A stretch of DNA of 6,740 bases from Candidatus Aenigmarchaeota archaeon ex4484_52 (lineage in GTDB: Archaea; EX4484-52), in the NCBI GenBank assembly GCA_002254415.1, contig NJDR01000053.1, positions 1 to 6,740 of the forward strand, given 5' to 3'. Within the stretch, counting starts at the first letter, position 1; every line of letters starts with the position of its first letter. Positions 4,121-6,740 of this stretch are shown in pieces. Below the pieces are notes generated by a model, which was not told the DNA's origin, searched no databases, and saw only the letters and a list, made by a program, of their open reading frames with translations. A program made the translations under genes and the position numbers.

Positions 4121-5590
4121 ATGAAAAATACAATTACATCAATCCAGTCATTTTGCAAAGAAAAGGGATTTGTATTTCCAAATTCATTAATATATGGCGG
4201 CTTGTCTGGTGTTTGGGATTTTGGGCCTCTTGGGATTGAATTAAAGAATAATATAAAATCGAGCTGGTGGAATTTTTTTGTCAATAGCAGTGAAAATATA
4301 ATCGGGATGGAATCGTCAATATTGTCAAAAAAGCAAATATGGGATGCGAGCGGACACACTCAAAATTTTGTTGATGCAATAATCAAATGCAAAAAATGCA
4401 AAAGCAATTATCGTGCAGATCATTTGATAAATGATATTTTAAAAATTCCAACAGACAATTTAGATCTTAATGAATTAAATGAACTAATCAAAAAGCAAAA
4501 TATTAAATGCCAAAAATGCAAAGGTGATTTAGACAAAGCAAAGCCATTTAATTTACTGTTCCAAACAAAAATAGGTCCTGAGCAGTCAAAAGAGTCAATC
4601 GCAATAATGCGTCCAGAAACAGCACAATTAATTTTTACGAATTTTAAATTAATTCAGAATACAACAAGAAAAAAACTCCCATTTGGAATTGCACAAATAG
4701 GTAGTGCATACAGGAATGAAATATCTCCGAGAAATTTTTTGTTTCGCTGCCGCGAATTTGAGCAAATGGAAATTGAATTTTTTATTGACAAAAATGATGA
4801 AAAATGCAGATTGGAATATACAAAAGATAAAAAAGAAATAACACAAATGCTTAATCAAAAAATTTTGGTTTATACTGCTGATATGCAGGAGAAAAACAAA
4901 AAAGAGCAAGAACTTGATTTTAATTATTTAATAAAAAACAAAATAATAAAGCAAGAATATATTGCTTATTGGATATGGCAATATTATGTTTGGCTAAATA
5001 AAATAGGAATAGATCTTAAAAAATTAAGAATTAGGGAACACACGAAACAAGAATTGTCGCATTATTCTGTCCAGACATTTGACATTGAATATAATTTTCC
5101 TTTTGGATTTAAAGAAATTATCGGGGTTGCAGACAGAGGAAATTATGATTTATCCCAGCACCAAAAATTTTCTGGCCAAAAACAGGAAATTCTAAACAAT
5201 AATGAAAAAAAAATAATTCCATATTGCATTGAGCCATCGTGCGGAATAGGAAGGATTATTTTGACTTTGCTTTTTGATAATTTAGAAACATTTAAAGACA
5301 AACAAGGACAAGATTACACAATTTTTCATTTAAAGCCATTTATTGCACCTGTGAAAATTGCTGTGCTTCCTTTAATAAAAAAATTAAGCACAAAAGCAAG
5401 AGAGGTCTATAAAAAATTATTAAATCAAAATATTTGTATTCAATATGATGAAGCGGGCTCAATTGGAAGAAGATATGCAAGGCAGGATGAAATAGGCACA
5501 CCATATTGCAGATATTTTTTTAATTATATTGCAGGCATTGTGGTTTATTATGCCTGCTTATTTTGCAAACAGCAGTGCAGTGTTTTTTAA
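4121..5590 (+). CDS. glyS: Glycyl-tRNA synthetase, C-terminus truncated into carS
   Basis: Class II enzyme (alpha2, archaeal/eukaryal type) that charges tRNA-Gly. Seen: the N-terminal signature GFVFPNSLIYGGLSGVWDFG (16-35), continuing PLG; a zinc-ribbon-like insertion with CKKC (90-93), YRADHLI and CQKC (130-133); MRPETAQLIFTNFK (163-176); motif 2 YRNEISPRNFLFRCREFEQM (197-216); motif 3 IEPSCGIGRIILTLL (370-384) with its Arg at 378; and the first half of the anticodon-binding domain, APVKIAVLPLIKK (409-421) to YDEAGSIGRRYARQDEIGTP (442-461), ending YC. Archaeal relatives continue from there for roughly 40-50 residues with the rest of that domain. Here the sequence changes abruptly after C463 to 26 unrelated residues (RYFFNYIAG... 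CSVF) that are the carS 5' end read in the wrong frame. The catalytic core is complete, so activity may persist, but tRNA recognition could be impaired. The cause is a deletion or an assembly error. carS overlaps by 62 nt. Confidence 0.93.
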   Translation: MKNTITSIQSFCKEKGFVFPNSLIYGGLSGVWDFGPLGIELKNNIKSSWWNFFVNSSENIIGMESSILSKKQIWDASGHTQNFVDAIIKCKKCKSNYRADHLINDILKIPTDNLDLNELNELIKKQNIKCQKCKGDLDKAKPFNLLFQTKIGPEQSKESIAIMRPETAQLIFTNFKLIQNTTRKKLPFGIAQIGSAYRNEISPRNFLFRCREFEQMEIEFFIDKNDEKCRLEYTKDKKEITQMLNQKILVYTADMQEKNKKEQELDFNYLIKNKIIKQEYIAYWIWQYYVWLNKIGIDLKKLRIREHTKQELSHYSVQTFDIEYNFPFGFKEIIGVADRGNYDLSQHQKFSGQKQEILNNNEKKIIPYCIEPSCGIGRIILTLLFDNLETFKDKQGQDYTIFHLKPFIAPVKIAVLPLIKKLSTKAREVYKKLLNQNICIQYDEAGSIGRRYARQDEIGTPYCRYFFNYIAGIVVYYACLFCKQQCSVF

Positions 5591-6053
5591 AGGAGACAAA
5601 CCATTAGATTTTGGAAAAAAATTAAAAGATGGAAAAAGAATTTTAGGCGATGGAAAGACATTTGAGGGAACTCTTGGTGGATTGTTCCTTGGCACTTTTG
5701 TTGGATTTTTGCAATATCTTTTATATAAAAAATATTTTACAATACTGGCAAATAATGAATTTATCCAATACTCTATTTTTTTTGGTTTTGTAATTAGTTT
5801 AGGGGCAATGCTCGGAGATATTGTTGAGAGTTTTATAAAAAGAAGATTAAATATTAAAAGAGGCGGCGAAATTATTTGGGATAAACTGGATTTTCTCTTT
5901 GGTTCAATTATTCTTGGATATTTGTTTTGTGCAAGCCAAATGCTTTTTTTAAATATATATCATTTTATTTTTCTTTTAATTATTACTCCATTTGTACATA
6001 AATTATTTAATGTAATTGCTTTTGACTTAAAACTAAAAGATGTTTCTTGGTAA
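5529..6053 (+). CDS. carS: CDP-archaeol synthase (CarS)
   Basis: Integral membrane enzyme that activates the archaeal ether lipid 2,3-bis-O-geranylgeranyl-glycerol 1-phosphate with CTP to give CDP-archaeol, the precursor of polar headgroup attachment. Seen in the 174 residues from TTG: ALWFIMPAYFANSSAVFF (3-20), the CarS hallmark PLDFGKKLKDGKRILGDGKT (25-44) followed by FEG, GAMLGDIVESFIKRRLNIKR (92-111), the acidic WDKLDFLFGS (117-126), and TPFVHKLFNVIAFDLKLKDV (153-172) at the C-terminus. Hydrophobic segments lie at about 1-20, 47-66, 80-100, 121-138 and 142-160. The length is near normal. The frame is open upstream to a TAG at 5493-5495 and encodes ADIFLII just before the TTG; that is also part of the first helix, so the natural start was probably an ATG near 5508 that is missing here. 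TTG 5529 is the first usual alternative start. There is no Shine-Dalgarno; translation may be coupled to glyS, which it overlaps. Confidence 0.92.
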   Translation: MQALWFIMPAYFANSSAVFFKGDKPLDFGKKLKDGKRILGDGKTFEGTLGGLFLGTFVGFLQYLLYKKYFTILANNEFIQYSIFFGFVISLGAMLGDIVESFIKRRLNIKRGGEIIWDKLDFLFGSIILGYLFCASQMLFLNIYHFIFLLIITPFVHKLFNVIAFDLKLKDVSW

Positions 6054-6091
6054 TCTTGCAAAGAATAACTTATGGCAAAGTTAAGTAAACA

Positions 6092-6099
6092 TTTAAATA
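6092..6099 (+). promoter_or_regulatory. TATA box of the secreted-protein gene
   Basis: TTTAAATA is centred 24.5 nt before the ATG at 6120, fitting a leaderless transcript. It lies within AACATTTAAATAATTT (6088-6103), identical over 16 nt to the sequence before the pilin-like gene (1934-1949). The 66-nt gap after carS otherwise holds nothing notable, so this gene probably has its own promoter and is not read with carS. Confidence 0.55.
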
Positions 6100-6119
6100 A
6101 TTTCTTTTAATTTATTATT

Positions 6120-6740
6120 ATGACTAACAAAAAATCAATTATATTTATCTTAATTTTTGCCTGTTTTTTAATTCCAAGTGTTTTTGGCGAAAGATTGCCT
6201 CCAATTCAATATTTTGGATTAGACGAAATAAGTGCAAGTTCAAATAAATGGGATGATTTATTGGAATATATAAATGTAAATTCTTCATCAAAAATAGTAA
6301 ATATTCCTGTTTATTTGTGTGTAGGAAATGATACAATAATTGAAGGAAATTTGATAATTAAAGGAAATCTAGATGCAAATTATATTAAGAGCAATGAAAT
6401 TAATAGTGAAAATATTAATACTGATTCTATAAAAGTAGACGAAGCAAATATAAACGGGCAGTTATGCCTAAATGGAGAGTGTATATCTGATTGGAGTGAA
6501 TTTAAAAAAAAAGAGGAATATTCTCCTTATTCAAAAGAAAATGAGGGTGAGCGTAAAATGCAAAAAGCAACACATGAATATAATCCAATTAAAGACAATG
6601 AAATGAAAGCATATGTTTGGTCATCAACTGAGGAGGATGGTGTATGGGATTATTTAGCCGACGAGGTTAAACTTGAATTACAAAGAGTTGGATTTGATGT
6701 AGTTATCGACAGAGGACCTATCCCAGATAAAATATATGAA
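6120..6740 (+). CDS. Secreted surface protein with five-residue repeats (5' part)
   Basis: An open frame of 207 codons from ATG 6120 that runs off the window, so the C-terminus is missing. Residues 1-23 form a classic Sec signal peptide: basic MTNKK, hydrophobic SIIFILIFACFLIP, and a cleavage site after SVFG. The mature part has a predicted beta segment (58-82, IVNIPVYLCVGNDTIIEGNL and on), then a stretch with Ile every five residues (I89, I94, I99, I104) that resembles a beta-solenoid. It ends in INGQLCLNGECISDW (111-125), a Cys-x4-Cys-x3-Trp element (C116, C121, W125) that I associate with archaeal surface proteins and fibre-like proteins. A charged linker (127-160) leads to a new globular domain, MKAYVWSSTEEDGVW... 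to GFDVVIDRG, with strand-helix-strand pattern. It is probably exported and exposed at the surface. I cannot name a family or enzyme activity. The TATA box at -25 supports this start. Confidence 0.8.
   Translation, partial: MTNKKSIIFILIFACFLIPSVFGERLPPIQYFGLDEISASSNKWDDLLEYINVNSSSKIVNIPVYLCVGNDTIIEGNLIIKGNLDANYIKSNEINSENINTDSIKVDEANINGQLCLNGECISDWSEFKKKEEYSPYSKENEGERKMQKATHEYNPIKDNEMKAYVWSSTEEDGVWDYLADEVKLELQRVGFDVVIDRGPIPDKIYE

Noticed and set aside
4045..4359. 104-aa minus-strand ORF
   Set aside because: Antisense to the start of glyS, whose sense reading shows conserved GlyRS motifs; Phe-rich translation typical of reversed A+T-rich coding DNA.
4649..4909. 86-aa minus-strand ORF
   Set aside because: Antisense to GlyRS motif 2; Phe-rich shadow without promoter.
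6054..6086. Repeated GCAAAG motif after carS
   Set aside because: Two short copies only, with no paired stem or array; not a terminator hairpin or repeat I can support.
6145..6336. 63-aa minus-strand ORF
   Set aside because: Antisense to the secreted-protein gene, whose sense frame has a signal peptide and a TATA box at the right distance.
1..6740. CRISPR array, toxin-antitoxin pair, defence island or biosynthetic cluster
   Set aside because: No regularly spaced repeats, no recognisable Cas, nuclease or toxin genes, and no set of functionally linked unknown genes; most genes are housekeeping or single envelope genes.

Overview
The window looks like a piece of an archaeal genome, most likely a small-genome DPANN lineage (Woesearchaeota/Pacearchaeota-like; this placement is inference). 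The evidence is an archaeal/eukaryal-type tryptophanyl-tRNA synthetase, an archaeal-type glycyl-tRNA synthetase, a CDP-archaeol synthase (CarS) for ether-lipid synthesis, a pilin-like protein with an archaeal class III signal peptide, and TATA boxes about 25 nt upstream of several start codons with no Shine-Dalgarno, the pattern of leaderless archaeal transcripts. The DNA is very A+T rich (about three quarters by eye).

Layout. On the minus strand, trpS (22-1137) diverges from a stomatin/SPFH gene (1187-1921) across a 49-bp gap. That gap holds one perfectly palindromic TATA box placed almost symmetrically between the two starts. Then comes a short class III signal-peptide (pilin-like) gene (1977-2312). 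A gene-poor, partly decayed stretch follows (2313-3052), with frame-broken protein-like remnants, a strong hairpin (2729-2776) and a doubtful 61-aa minus-strand ORF. After it, on the plus strand, are an AI-2E/PerM-family membrane protein (3053-4078), glyS (4121-5590), carS (5529-6053), and the 5' part of a secreted protein gene (6120 to the window end) with a signal peptide, five-residue repeats and the start of an alpha/beta domain.

How they work together. The aminoacyl-tRNA synthetases and CarS are housekeeping genes; the SPFH, AI-2E, pilin-like and secreted proteins belong to the cell envelope. The most notable feature is the glyS-carS junction. GlyRS matches its family up to 'DEIGTPYC' and then loses the last part of its anticodon-binding domain, because the DNA switches within a few bases to the first membrane helix of CarS in another frame. 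CarS has no ATG there, only a TTG. This looks like a deletion that fused the two genes into a 62-nt overlap, real or from assembly. I see no CRISPR array, tRNA, rRNA or intact mobile element, and no clear new multi-gene system.
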